Below, one piece after another: positions 18,769-33,000 of a DNA stretch of 64,000 bases; the stretch's first letter is position 1, and every line of letters starts with the position of its first letter. This DNA is from Setophaga petechia (lineage: Eukaryota > Chordata > Aves > Passeriformes > Parulidae): positions 34,217,924 to 34,281,923 of the forward strand of contig JANCRA010000006.1 in the NCBI GenBank assembly GCA_024362935.1, in the 5' to 3' direction. Under the pieces are notes generated by a model. That model worked only from the letters and a program-made list of their open reading frames with translations, did no database searches and was not told the origin of the DNA. Position numbers and translations under genes: made by a program.

Positions 18769-21700
18769 CTGCAGGAGCTCCTTGGCAGACCAGCGCTGCT
18801 CCTCGTCTCTCTGCAGGCAGCAGCTCAGGAAGTCACGCAGCAAAGCCGAGAGGAGCTTGGGCTGCCGCAGCTTTGGGGTCCCTACTGTGGCTATCAGGTG
18901 CCGAGCCTGGAGAAGAAAAAACCACGAGGCTTCACCCGCTGCTTTCACATCTCTAAGTGCTCTCCCAGATCCCTTTGTTTAACCTGTGTTCTGCAGTGGC
19001 AGTTTTTGCCCTGGCAGAGACCCAGAGATGACTTTACCAACAAAAAACCCAAACCCCAATGCAGCTGCAGCTTTTGCACCATCCCACAGATCTTGCCTTG
19101 GCAGCTGATTGCATTGACTGACCTAGTTAGTGGGAACTGCATCACCACAAGCACAATTCCTTCCCTGAGGATTCACACCAGCTTGAGAGGCTTTTTGGAA
19201 GAGGGACTTTGCTATATGAACTAATTTCAAGGATTACTACATGAAAGGCATCTCTGCAGTGCTTGTTGGTCCTTTAAGCACAGCTGCCATAGAACAAAGC
19301 TCATCAAGCTTTTTGTGCTCTTCTTGAAAACAATGGGAATTGGAAGGAAAGAAAGGAAATGCATCAGTTAATGCCCAGGGAAGGAAATAAAGATTTACAA
19401 TCTCATCTTCAACACAGACACATTAAGATGCCTACACAAATGTATTGGGATGAAAATGGCTGCTTGGGCACACAGGAACCACCTGCAGCTCTGTCTCTCA
19501 GCAGTCTGAAAATTTCAGCTTTCCATTTTTCGGCAAAAGAGAAATTTTCATGGTCAGAAGAAAGAGAGGTGCCATCCCTATGGTCACCCTCTGCTCATTT
19601 GGCTACTCAAGTCAATGCTTTAGTGATAGGCCCATCCCAGAAAGTGCCAGGAAACAAACAGGAGGTTTTGGCAGGCTCTCCACATCACCAGGCTTCGGCT
19701 TGGTGACATAGAGAACGTGCCTTGGGCTAGGAGAGAAACACGGTCACTAAATGCAGTGCAGCAGCACTGCACAAGAAGCAGAAGAGACTCTGTGGCCTTT
19801 ACACCCTCATGCCCAGGTTTCAGGCATGTTTCCCAGTGAGAAGAAACTGCACAGTGGCTTAGGTTCCTCTCTAAAGACCACAGTTTTAGAAACTTTGTTG
19901 GCTTTGGGTTTCCTTCCTTCATTTATGGAAAGATAACTGAAGTTCTGCGATGCTTCTTTCCTGTTACTGGGGCCATCTCCACAGACAAAAGAACTGGAAC
20001 CACTTATAACCCAAAGGAAAGTGTTGCCTGAGAATGGAGTTTGTTTGCATGTGGTAAGGCTTGAGTTCCCCACCGAGGCAACCAAAACTAGAGCAGATGC
20101 TGATGTGTTGCAGGACATTTGTAGGAGGGGCCTTGGTGGAAGTAGTTCCAGCAGATGGCAATGGGATTTTGTCCAATGGCACGCAGGACAGGGGGCAGGT
20201 GAGAAAGAGAAAGACAGTGGGATCAGTGAGTATTTGCTCCTTACCGTGCCAGAACTCTCGCTCCAGTAAGGCGGTTCTTGTTCTATCATTTCAATTCCCA
20301 CTATCCCCAAAGACCATATGTCCACTTTGGGGCCATATGGGTGACCTGTCACCATTTCAGGCGCCATCCACCAAGGAGTCCCGGCTAGCGAGCACGGTCT
20401 GCTCTGCTCAGAGTTGAGCTGAGTAGAGAGGCCAAAATCAGCTGAGGAGAAAGCAAAATACTGGTTTGATTTGAATTCTGTGCAATTAGGAAAGCAAGCA
20501 AAAGAATTCCCCAGTAGAAGTTTGAAAATGTGCTGTTGAATCTCCTGGCATTGGCAAGTTAAAAAATCCCCCCATTTTTTACCCTGCCTCCAGCAGTGGC
20601 TTTTGTTCTTTGGAAACTTTAGACTTGTAACTCCCTCCCTCTGGAAGGGACATCCAGAGAGCAACAGCACTCTTGACTGCTTGTTCCTCAGCATACCTCC
20701 GTGCACATTGCAACTGTGTCACCAGCTCACAGCGGGTGTCCCTGCGCTGCCACCAGCACCATTTTTGGGGAGCTGGCAGTCACTCCAAGCAGCCCCACAG
20801 CCACATCCCTGGAAGGCTGCAGCTGACCAAGAATATACTGACCCAGCTTGACAGAGCCGTCGGTTTTGAGAAGGATGTTGCTGCTTTTCACATCTCGATG
20901 GATCACATCGTTTGAGTGAAGAAAATCCAGTCCTTGCAGGCACTGAGAGAGAAAACAGAAAGTGGTGGGCAAAAAGAAGTGATGTGATTTCATCACACAA
21001 GAAAGAAAGAATCTAAAAGATTCCCTCTCCAGGGGAATGGGGAGTAATGGCAGAACACAGTGCCACTGAGAGGAAGAGCTTGCTGCTCCAACACTTGCAG
21101 AGCAGGACCTTTCTAAGGAAAGGCACGTCAGCTTTTGAAAGAGGAACAACACCTGCTTTTGTAGGCTGTCCCCTGCAAACCAGCCAGCATGACTCCTGCT
21201 GCAGTGGATGTGCTCAGAAGCAAGGAGCATTTTGGCTGCACTCCTATCCTTTTTAGCTGAGGACTGAGAGAAATGTGTCTCTCTCTTTTTTCTTTGCTGT
21301 TTGTTTCAAATCCTGCCACCAGCATCTTTGCTTTTACAGGCAAGGAATGCAGTGAAGACAGACTCCAGGCAAACATTTAGAGAAGCAAGGTGGAGAACAG
21401 CAAATAGAAATACAAGAGACAGAGCGAGAATACAACAGCAGGAGATAAGACTCCTGGCATTGACTACAGGGAGTGCAGGGGCAATGGCAGGCCTTTCACT
21501 TGAGGTGCTCTTACTTGCCCATAGGATAGCAGCAACACAGAAACAAGCTTGGCACATGAAACCTCTCCTGTTCTGAGCCCCTGTTTGCCAGACAATCCTG
21601 CCCAAGCCCTTGGAAACACAGATGGGATTGCTGACCTCCCGACTGATGGCTGCCATCTCATCTTCACACAGGAAGCTCTTGCTGATGACATCGCTCAGAG

Positions 21701-24093
21701 TGCCCCCATCCATGTACTCCATGACCAGCAAGAGTTCCTTGCCCAGAAGGTAGCTGAAAGAAGGAAACAAGGGTGTGGAGATGAACATGCATGGCTACGT
21801 CGATTTTTTGCTTCAAGGTTTCTTATTTCCAGATGCCTTTGTGACAAGAACAGAATCAAAGGAATAGATATTCCCTCTTGGCTGTGCGTTGTTTGCAATC
21901 TGTGCAGTCTCAAAGAGAAAGGCACAGCTGTGAAAAAGGAGATGTCTTAGATGGGCAGCAAATGAAAAGTGCAGTTTAGAAACAGCCCAGATAAAAAACC
22001 TGTCAGGCATGGTGTTTCTGGAAATCAGCACCTAGTCTTCCTGGCATGCATAGCAATGGCAAAGAGGGGAACAATCCAAGGGAAATCCACTTTAGGATGG
22101 TTCATCAGCACTTAAGAAACTTCAAAAAATCAATCCCAAGTAAATGTGGAGGCCGTGAACTTCGAGGCTGTTGAGATAGGAAGATACAGCTGATGCAGGT
22201 TTTGAATAATTTTGGAATAATTACCAAACTAGGTGTGCCAGGGAAGACTCATGCAGACAAGATGCACTCTCTTCTCATCCATTGGAGATGAGTAGAGAAA
22301 TAGGAATAAATAAAAATTAACAGCTCTACATTCTGCCACTGACCAAAGTGGGTTTTTAACCTCTCATGTTTGCTGTATGTAAATGCACATCCATGAGATA
22401 AGACCATGACCTCTCACCTGTCTAAATAATTCACAACATTGGGATTCCTATACCTCTCCATGATCATGATTTCATTATAGGTTAGTTCCTTCCTCCTCAG
22501 TCCTTGAAGATTTATTTTTTTTATTGCCACCTAAAATGACATTGAAAATCAGTAACTTGAGAAGTTGGTGACACGAGACCACAATGCACATGGAGCGAGT
22601 GATTTTGCAATGACACAGCTGAGCTGTGCCAAACTGCCTTGTGATTAGGCACTGCAGTAATTAGGAACTGACATTCCAACAGCCCATTTCTCTGCTCCCT
22701 TGGGAGCCAGTTACAGGACACGTGGGCCCACTGACATTTTGCCTTGGCCACTTGGTAAGAGTGGTGTCTCATTTCTCGCCCACAAACCTCTGACCATAAT
22801 CTCTGCTGCTTTGTTTGGGACTCAGAAGAAGTAATCCATGCCTTAATACTCTGTGGATACATCTTGGGCTATGGGCAGGGCTTAGGGCGTTCAGGGACGC
22901 CTTGCAGATCTCTCCCTATGTGCAGTTCCCAAGTGCAGCACTGCAGGTGGCTAAGGAACTACCAGTAACTTTCAGATGGATTTGCTGGCAGCCAGAAAGG
23001 AGAACTCAGGACTCTGAAGCTGTAGCCCCAAAGAGCAGGGAGGTGCTCGAAGGCACCGCCTTTGTTTTAGCAATGGGGAGCGAGCGAGCGCGTCCTTCTC
23101 TGAAAGGAACCGCTGCCCTCCGTGCCTTCCTTCCGCCAGCTGAGGAGGACAAAGTCCCAGATGTATTTTGCGGGCTGGCACCAGTCTGTGCTTCTTGTGC
23201 CTTTTCAGCACAGCTCTGCCCAAAGCTCCAGCCACAGCTCACACCAGAGGGGAAAGCCCTCGAGGGCAGCAGAGTCAGTGCTGTTGACATTTACCTCTCC
23301 TCCTGTGGCAATGTCAAGTGCTCTATAAACATCTCCAAAACTCCTAGAAACAAAACAGAAGCAGAGAAAGGAGAAGCGTTTAGATCTTGCAGTGAAAGCC
23401 AGCCCACACAGGAGATCTCTGCTGGAAGTGTCAAAACCTGCGGGATGCAGGAGGGCTCTGCCAGGATGCAGATGATGCATTTTCCTCTCAAGGGCATGGG
23501 CACTGGGCCTTTCCTGAAGCACTGGGGTTCAACTTCTAAAGGGAGTTTAGTCTTTCCTCTTGGGTTTCACTTTCTAAACAGTGTGGTTCCTATCCTGACC
23601 ACAGAGTGTTTCCTTCTTCAAACCAGGGGAAAGAATTGTTCCTGGGAACTGTTATCTCGAGCTTTGATAGGGCGTACGTTGCTCTTTCAGGCAAGCAAGT
23701 TTCTTCTTTTTTCATTAGTGTGCCAGTATGATTTTGAGACATACAAAATATGCTAAAGAAATTAACACAGATCTGTCCCACACTTGAGAGACAAGGAGAC
23801 CTTCCAGGTGCTGTTCCTTGATGCAGGCAAGACCTCGGTAGCAAGGACTATCTCTGACAATGCCTTCTGAGCCCACTCACAAATTCTGAGCAGCACTGAG
23901 AGAAGGGACAATCTATCCTTACTGTGTGAACATCTTTGCAGCTAGCCTGACTTCATGCTGGATAGACATTCCAGCAGAAAAACACCCGGCCCATGGCTGT
24001 GCAGGAGTAACTGCCGTTGGACTCACCCGCTGCCAATATATTTCAGATCCGTGTATTTCATCAGGGGATTTTCATTGGGGTTCACCATTCTCC
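18769..24093 (-). CDS. PAK-type kinase catalytic domain (seven exons)
   Basis: The exons encode about 260 residues covering nearly the whole domain: glycine loop GSGSFGDVY, VAIKK with the ATP-binding lysine, the alpha-C glutamate in [11 protein letters not shown], hinge VMEYMDGG, catalytic loop [11 protein letters not shown], and WMAPE followed by [11 protein letters not shown]. These match PAK1/2/3 closely, including NYLDSYL and GTP.L..P.. LS. Activation-loop residue Thr423 of PAK1 corresponds to Ser here (CSLAGTPWW). All catalytic residues are present, so the enzyme could be active; it would phosphorylate Ser/Thr in the cytosol. The domain is truncated at the C-lobe end by absence of the final exon. 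Introns run from about 0.3 to 1.3 kb, so this is a DNA-level duplicate and not a retrocopy. Confidence 0.85.
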
Positions 24094-27000
24094 CTGAGGG
24101 AAACAAAATGCAGGATGCTGACTTTAAAGCAGAGATCCCAGCTTCCAGGAGATACAAAAGGTAGCCCCAGTGCCTGGAGCTCTGAGCCCTTTGTGGTCAG
24201 CTGGGTAACAACAACCACAACCAGGCGCACAGCTGTGCAGCACAGGTGGCCAGCACAGAGACTGATTTTGTACAGTCCTTTGAAGACTTCTCTTGACAGG
24301 AAACAAAGCACAGGGACGTGCGATCCCAGGAGAGGAGGACATCTTCCCCACCTTTCAGCAGTTTGCCAGAAGAATGCCTTCCCATTTGTAAACCAGAGCA
24401 GCTCAAGCTAGAACCGATCCCAACGGGGCTTTCAGCATCAGGAGCCTCACCTGTTTATGAGCAGGCTGAGCTCAAAGATGCCCCTCTCCCAGCTAAGGAA
24501 GGCTCCAGCCTCTGCATCCCCTCCAGCCCTCAGGGACAGGGCAGCTGGCACAACAAGGCTGGCAAAGCCCAAGCATGGGCACTGACAGGCACTGATGGGA
24601 AGAAGCCACAGCCGGCCTGAGCCCCGGACAAGCTGTTGCCCCCATTCAGGACACAACAGGATGGGCTTTGAGATCAGCCACACCGAGGCACAGATCAGTG
24701 CCCTTTTTGTCCCAACAGGTGATGGTAGAAACAGAATCCACTGGGCTCTGGTCTCAGCCCCACCAGGTCTTATCTGAGAGCACAGCACTGGCAGCTGTTA
24801 CAGGCAAGAAGGAGATTCATTGGCTTGTGCTGCAGAATCACAAAGGGCTTGATGTGTTCTCCTAGAGACTGATCTGAGCAGGGCTTGGGCCAATGGGTAG
24901 GATTCTAACAGTCATGGGAAAGAGTGGGAATCGGGTATGGAAAAGTGCCATGGTTCTGAGGAATATACCATGGCTGGGCTGGAGCCTCTCTCCTGAGAAA
25001 TGCCTGCAGTACAGTTTTATCTGATCACACCACTTGGATGTGTCTCTTGGACACATCTTGATAAGCATAAAACTAGAAGATTAAACAAAGGTTGTTATCA
25101 AAGTATCTGTTTTTTCTTTGGGGGCACATGGAAAACACCTTGTGCTCTCTATTTGACCTGTAACCTGATGTTCTTTCAGAGTAGTTCGTATTGACAAAAA
25201 GATAGCATTCTCATGAAAATAAACTGCAGATATAGTAGTGGTAACAGTAACAGTCATAAAAATGACATCAGTAAGACGTGGGGTAGAAGGGCTCCTTCAG
25301 GATGGAGAAAAACACAACAAAAAACCCTCACCAAAAATAAACAACACAAAAACAATCCTGCTCCCCCCACCCTCCCAAAAAAAAAAAAAAAAATCCCCAA
25401 CCAAAAAGACAAAACTCTAAAGCCAGTCCATTTCTGTGAAGCCTTTTTGCTCTGATGACTGGTTGGAAGTCAGGAGTCTAAGGAGAATTTAGGAAGCTAA
25501 AAATTCTGTTCAGTTTGGCCACTAGCACACAGGACTTGCCTAGATCATTTGCTAGGTCACAGCCTTCTGCTGATCCAAGAACAATCCCAGCTTCAGCCTT
25601 CAGCAGAGAGGGAAGCTCAGGCAAACCCAAGCCAGTGCAAGGTGCCCTCAGAGGCAGCAGGAACACCCAGAGCTCTCTCGCTGCCTCGGAGCACAGCACT
25701 TCCTCTGGGGGGGCCTACGTGGCCCTGGGACTCCAAACTCAGGAGGAGCATTTGGTACAGCTCTGCTGACACCCGCACACAACACACTGTCCCTCAGACA
25801 AGAAACACACCAGACATACCCAGCAGCTCCAGGTACTCCTCCTCCTGAATCTCCTGTTCCCAGAAGGTGAAGGAACCGCTTGAGCTTGAGTTCCCAGGGT
25901 TCACAGAAAGGCTTCCTTGAGATGATGCTGCTGCGGCAGCAGGTTCAGAGCCCATGCTGTGCTGGACCTGGAGCATTTCTGGTGAGCACTGTTCCTGTGC
26001 CTGACTCCAAACTTGGGCTCCTTCATTGCCAGACATTTGCTGGAAGTCTTCGCAGGCTGCCCGGTGAGATGTCAGCACTCGCACCTCAAGTCAAACAGAA
26101 CAAAGCAGTCAGACACTACAGCTTGTCCCTGTCAGCCAGGAGTCATCGACTGTGAGGAAAGGCAAAGAACAGATTGACAGGGCATACAACAGCTTCTTTC
26201 AATCCTCCATCTGGGTCACCAAGTTCCACTGTAAAAACACCTCAAGAAAAAAGGAGAGCAGGAACAGGCCAGCAGGAATTAATTTGGATGACTGCTGGCC
26301 AAAAGGCCCAAGGACTAGTTTCACTGTCCAGGGCAGCAGCTGCGATTCAGCACACCAGGAAATGTCCTTCAGAATGACTGTGATACACACTACAGCAGGA
26401 TGGCACTCAGAGGCATCACCCCACTCCCTGCTGCTCTGCACTGGAAAGGCAAGAAGGGCAGAGACCACCAGTTTGGTGACTGCAGTGACTGCATCGCTCT
26501 TTCGCTCACTTCTACAGCCTGAGGGAGGCGATTCAGTTTCTCTCTGACAATTGTCATTTCTTCTTTCAGCCTCTTCTCCAATGCCTTGTTGCTAGCCTCA
26601 GAGCCCTGCAGCTCTGCCTGCACGTGTCCCTTGATACTCCACATATTTCATGAGTGGAGTGGCTGCCGCTCTTTCACTCACCTGGTTTTGTTGATCGCCC
26701 CTCTGCTGATGGAGTTGCTCCTCTGGAATTCTTCCCACGTCTTCCTTGTTCTTTCTCTTCGCTGCCATGACGTCGCTCTGAGCTTTGGGCAGCTCTGCTT
26801 GTGGCTCTGCCGAGATGTTCTGTGCACACAAATGCAGAGCAAGTGACTGAGAGCCGCCATCAGGCTCAGCTTTTCCCTCTTTTAGCCTCCAAATCACATT
26901 CAGCCCCTTCTTTCCGCTTCCCTACCCAGCTCTGCTTCCACTGTAACTCTCCTGTCCTGGTGCTGATCTCTGCACATTGCAAGGCTCTGTCCTTTCAGTG

Positions 27001-30000
27001 CCTGTGGGACTCCTGGCCTCCTCAGTCCCAAGAGCTCTGGTTTATGCCCCTCTTCCTGCCCTTCTCTCTGTCACCTGGCCAGTCAGGCTTACCTGGCCAT
27101 TCTCCTGTGGCTCTTCCACCTGCTGCCTGAGCTGCTCTTCCTGCTCTCGGGCAGGGAACAGCTCTCCCTGAGTCTGGCACGGCATCTCAGACAAGGCAGT
27201 GTGCTCCTGCTCTCTCTCTAGAAGCACCTGCACAGAAAGTAAGAGAAGATGGGTTTCAACTTCCCAGACGCCCTTTGTGGGCCAAGACTCAAAGGCTGCT
27301 GGGCTCACACGTTCCCAAAGCACTGTGCTGCTGCTCTGCTGGGTCGTTCTCTGCCTGAGGGGAGGCACAGATTCCAAAGTGACCCTGGCCCTACAGTCAG
27401 GGGCCATCTGGGACTGAAGCTCCAGCAGCCTCTCAGGCAGCTGACAGGGAAGGTGTGGCATTTCTCAAGGCTCTGCTGAGGGCCTCCCTCTGCTTCTGCC
27501 ATGTCCTGTTTGTCTTTCAGTAGTGACTGGCACCCCGCCCTGTCCCACAGCTCCATCCTGGCTCTGCAGGTGGCTTCCTGGGTGAGCTCACTCCTTGTGA
27601 GAGACACTTCTGCAGTTCACGTTCTCTTCAGGCCTGCACCAGCATTCCTCCTTCCTGACATCTACACTCTCCTTAGAAAAACGGGTCACTCAGGAGATAA
27701 GGATGCATGCAAAGATCTCTGATGGAAGTCAGAGAACCTCTATGGCCATCTCAGTATACGGAGGAGGACCAAGATGTTTCTCCTCCCTCTTTTGTCAACT
27801 GAGAATTCTGACCAGCAGCAACAGAGTTTCTCCTAAGGCCCCATTAATGAATGCACTTACACAGCCCTGGGGATGCCAGTGAAGGAAACCATGTGTCATG
27901 TAATGCATGGCATGTATGACCAGAGTCACCAAACACCACCTAAACATGGAATTGTTCCACCTCTCCTAGAGAGGTGGAAGTTTAAAGAATTAACTGGAGA
28001 CTTCAGGGCACAGGAGGCTGGAGGAGGAAAACAGCACTGAGGGGAAAAAACCACCATCTCTGGAGGGGGAAACATCTCTGCCTGCTCAGAATTAGTCGAG
28101 GAAACATGTCTCTAATCCTCTCCTGAAAGGGATGCTTTAGGTGACCTTTGCACCTCCAATGGCCTTGGACCAGAGCCACAAATGTTCAATTATGTAAATG
28201 TTAATGAGATAGATACATAGATAGATAGATAGATAGATAGACAGATCTTATTACTGAAATCTGCCTTTACTGTCCTCTCTGTTGCTACAGACATCAGAAC
28301 TTGGTAGCCAGTGCCCCACTCAGCTACAATCCTGGGATTTCTCTCCTGTTGCTAAAAAAAGCACACTCTTGGGGAATCTGGAGCGTGTAGGTCCTTATGG
28401 AAAGGAATCAGACCCAGAGCATTGCACTGGGAACTGCACTCTTTGTGCATCTCTGCTCGGGCAAGTTCTTCTCTTGGACTGGACCACACTGATGGTGCTG
28501 AAGTGGCTGGAATCAGAAATGCAGCCCAGCCCCTCCCAGTTCCTGTGATCTCTGAGGAACAGCTGGAATGCCAAGGCATTTGACTTTCTGCTCAATTCCC
28601 AAACACAACACACACTGATTGCCTGGGCTGCAGAAACTCACAGGCATTGTTCAGCTCAAAATCATCTGTAAGGCCTTATGCGCTGGCCTAGAACCACATA
28701 AGCTCCTTCTGCATCAATGTCCCTGCACCAAATGATGAGTTCTGATGCAAAAATACTGCATTCCCCAGAAGTGATACCTGGGAATAAAAACTTCAAGCAG
28801 AACCAGTCCCAGTGCTATATAAGGGCAGGAAATAATTGCAAAAAGAACCTTAGTTGGGAGAAAAAGAAAAGGAATAGGCCTCCTCCTCCAAGTAAAGTAA
28901 AAAATAACAATAAAAAAAGGGAGGGAAAGTTAATGCCAAAAGTGGCTAAATATTTGAATGCACTGAGGAGATTCTCAAGATCTCTCATGAGCCCCCCAAT
29001 GTCCAGGCCAAAGCTCCCTCAGCACCTCCTCCCTGGCCTTGTGCTGCACCCCCTTGCCCAGCTCCCCTGTCCTTCTGTGCACATGCTGCAGCCCCTCCAT
29101 GACTTTCTGCTTCCCAGGGCCCACAGCTGCACACAGCACTCCAGCTGTGGCCGCAGCGCTGCCCAGCACAGGGCCACGCTCCCTGCCCTGCTCCTGCGGC
29201 CCCCCTGCTGCTGGCACAGGCCACCATGCCCTCGGCCTTCTTGGCCCTCTGGCCACACGCTGCCACATCTTCAGCTGCTCAAGGCCGCCAGCCCTGCGTC
29301 CTTTTGGCCCACACAGCTCCCCGACCACAAAGGTGCCCATCTGACTTCAGATCCAGCAGGCACCAGTGCAAGATGGCCTTCCTCTTCCCAGCAACACAAG
29401 ACAGCGGTCAAGGACTTGCAGATGCACCCCCACTGTGGGCTCCAAGGCACTTGCCAAAGCTGCAGACTTCAGTACAAATAGATCAGCAGAAACTCGGCCC
29501 TTCTGCTGTTTGCAGCTTCTCCATAGCTAAAAGGCAGTTGAGCCAACAGTGACCCTACAAGTAAAGAACGACTCAAGAAATGTGCAGAACACCTCCACAA
29601 GCCAAAGACACCTTTCCAAAAGAAAAAACAAACCAACAAAGCCTTTTGTCCTCCAGCACTGCCACGTGCGCCCTTGGCCGTAACACCGCAGAAGCCCAGA
29701 GATGGAGCTTCCCTGAGCCAAGCAGGCAGACGCTCCGCCGGAGCCCCCTGCTCAGCGCTGCCCCAACATGACAGCTCAAAGGCCAATTTCTAGCTGTCAC
29801 TGCCTGCAGGAAATGCCTACATCCTGCAGGACTCCAGCACTCAGCATCCTCGGCCAGACACAGCAAGCGCTGGCTGCTCAGAAACTTGCACCTCTGCCTT
29901 GCACTAAAGACAGCACCCCCCACAACGAGCACTTACTCTCTTAGAATGAAGAGCAGCCTGTGGTGTGACCACGGCTGGACAAAGGCGGTGGTCGTCTTCC

Positions 30001-33000
30001 TCGTTTTCCTCCTCTTGGGCTTCTTCTGAAATAGCAGAGAGAGCCAGGGGAAAAAGGGGTCTTGCTCTTCTCACCTGTGGCAAGAGAGAAACATAGGGAC
30101 AGGCCGTTACCTAGCGCTTATAACCTCATTTCCACTCACATGCACAGCCACATCGTCTAAGGAGAATTCATGAATTTTGTTAGCAATGTCATTCTAAGTC
30201 ACTCCAACCAGATTGAAATGGGCACATTCAACCAAACAGCATAAGGCTGTGAATTAGATATTCCTCCCTAACTGCTATTTAGAAGCAAGGTTTTCTCTGC
30301 AAAAGGAAGCTTTTAGTTCTTGAAAGCTCTGAAATGGAAACCTACGAAAGAGCGACAAAGACTCGTTGCCACTGCTGCGGCAGAAATGGAAAATGAGAAA
30401 GTGTTCAGAATCAGGATCAGTGCTGAAAAGCGCAGGAAAGGTTGTGCAGAAGCCTCCTTGCTTCCTGGAAAAACTGGAAAATGAACAGGCCTTCTCCTTC
30501 TTGGAAACCCACAAACCAAAAGACAGAAGTCTCACCTACTGCAGTGTCTAAACCCGTTGGATGCACTGTATTTGGCGGTGAAACAGCCCGTGTGATGAGC
30601 ACTGTCATGTAAGGATTGATGGAAGCCTACCTGGAGGTCCCTCAAGAGCCCCCCATTGTCAAGGCGAAAGCTCCCTCAGCACCTCCTCCCTGGCCTTGTG
30701 CTGCACCCCCTTGCCCAGCTCCCCCATCCTTCTGTGCACAGGCTGCAGCCCCTCCATGACTTTCTGCTTCCCAGGGCCCACAGCTGCACACAGCACTCCA
30801 GCTGTGGCCGCAGCGCTGCCCAGCACAGGGCCACGCTACCTGCCCTGCTCCTGCGGCCCCCCTGCTGCTGACACAGGCCACCATGCCCTCAGCCTTCTTG
30901 GCCCCCTGGCCACACGCTGCCTCATCTTCAGCTGCTCAAGGCCGCCAGCCCTGCGTCCTTTTGGCCCACGCAGCTGCCCAGCCACAAAGGTGCCCATCTG
31001 ACTTCAGATCCAGCAGGCACCAGTGCAAGATGGCCTTCCTCTTCCCAGCAACACAAGACAGCGGTCAAGGACTTGCAGCTTCGCCCCCACTCCACGCTCC
31101 AAGGCACTTGCCAAAGCTGCAGACTGCACCCAAATATGCGCCAACAGAAACTGGCCGCTTCTGCTTTTGGCCTCACAAGAAAGCGTCCCAACCCCACACT
31201 TTGTTTCTTTGGCCACGCAGGAAAAAAACGGCCCCCAACAGCTGCATGGACCACACAGTCCTCCCTTTGCAGCTTATCAAAAGCCAAAAGACACCTGGCC
31301 CAAAAGAGACTGTAGAAGTCAAGAACTACTCAGGGAAAGTGCAGACCGCTTTCACAAGCCAAACACACCTTTCCAAAAAGGGAAAACAAGCAAACCAAGA
31401 CCTGGCACCTCCAGCACCACCTCCTTTGCATTTGGCCATAGCATTACAGAAGCCAAGAGATAGAGCTTCCCTGAGACAAGCAGCCACATGCTCTCCCACA
31501 GGCACCAGCCCTTTGCTGCCGCAACATGACAGCTCAGAGGCCAAGTACTGTGGGCACTGCCTGGAGGAAATCCCGAGCTCCTGGCAGGACCGCAGCCCCC
31601 AGCATCCTCAGCCAGCAACAGCAAAGTGCTGGCTGCTCCAAAACTTGCAGCTCTGCTTTGCACTAAAGACAGCACCACACACAACTGGCACTTACAAGTT
31701 CAGAATATCCAGGCTCTGGTGTGAGCACTGATGGAGGCTGGCGCTCATCCACCTCCGTTTGCTCCTCTGCGGCTTCTTCTCCAGGAGCAGCGGGAGCCCG
31801 GGGAGAGACGGCTCTTGGATCTGTCATCTGTGGCAAGAGAGAAGCATGAGGGACAGGCCATTTCCTATCATGTAGAACCTCATTTCTTTTCAGATCTACC
31901 GCCACATCTTCCAAGGAGAAATCATACATTTCGCAGCGACAGAGGGGTTCTAAGTCACAGCCACCAAATTAAAATTGGCCAATTCAACAGATCTCTAGAT
32001 GGATATGACGTTGGTTCTCCTGCCTGGCCTCTATCAGCAAGCAAGGTTGTCTTGGCTAAACGGAGCTTTTAGAGCTTGAAAGCACTGAAATGGAAAACTA
32101 GAAAAGCGACAGCATTGCCTTTGCTACTGCTGCTGCAGGTGTGGAAATCTAAAACTGGATCAGAATCCCACCCAGGGCTGGAAAAAGCAGGAAACATTGT
32201 GCAGAAGCATCCTTGCTTGCTGGAAAAACAGGAAAATGAACAGGCCTTCTCCTCCTAGCAAACCAAGGAGCCAACAAAGCACAAGAAGTCACTCACTCCA
32301 GTGTCTAAAGCCCTAGGATGCAGTGACGGGATGCAGTTTGGCGGAGAAACAGCCCTTGTGCTCAGCACTGTCACGCAGGGATTGATGGAATTTTGCCTGA
32401 AGGTCCCTCAAGGGCTCCCATTGTCCAGGCCAAAGCTCCCTCAGCACCTCCTCCCTGGCCTTGTGCTGCACCCCCTTGCCCAGCTCCCCCGTCCTTCTGT
32501 GCACACGCTGCAGCCCCTCCATGACTTTCTGCTTCCCAGGGCCCACAGCTGCACACAGCACTCCAGCTGTGGCCGCAGCGCTGCCCAGCACAGGGCCACG
32601 CTCCCTGCCCTGCCCCTGCTGCCCCCCTGCTGCTGGCACAGGCCACCATGCCCTCGGCCTTCTTGGCCCCCTGGCCACACGCTGCCTCATCTTCAGCTGC
32701 TCAAGGCCGCCAGCCCTGTGTCCTTTTGGCCCACGCAGCTGCCCAGCCACAAAGGTGCCCATCTGACTTCAGATCCAGCAGGCACCAGTGCAAGATCACC
32801 TTCTTTTTCTTCAGTTGTATATTTTAAGGAAATAGTTTAATTTTATCAGAATAGAATTCTCTCTGACTAAATTGAAATGGCCTTTTTCTTCCCTATAGGA
32901 AATTGCTCTTAGCTCAGTATTCCTGTTTAGGTGCTGTCAGGAAGCGACATTCCCTCTGCCAAATTGAGCTTATACTTCTTCAGGGCTCTCAGATGGTAAT

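Larger units (their letters stand above)
28977..32795 (-). repeat. Tandem duplication, two full units plus a third CR1 end
   Basis: Unit 1 runs about 28977-30635, unit 2 about 30636-32400, and a third partial copy covers 32401-32795. Each begins with about 390 bp of nearly identical GC-rich sequence that on the minus strand reads like the 3' region of a CR1 LINE (a GGAGTGCTGTGTGCAGCTGTGGG block). The rest of each unit (CAAGATGGCCTTCCTCTTCCCAGC block, AAAGCTGCAGAC block, then an acidic exon) is similar but more diverged. The duplication therefore includes exons 31696-31827 and 29937-30074. Confidence 0.85.

Noticed and set aside
28717..31731. Plus-strand frames of 250-280 codons in the tandem units
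   Set aside because: They read through CR1 sequence antisense and differ between copies by frame, so coding is unlikely.
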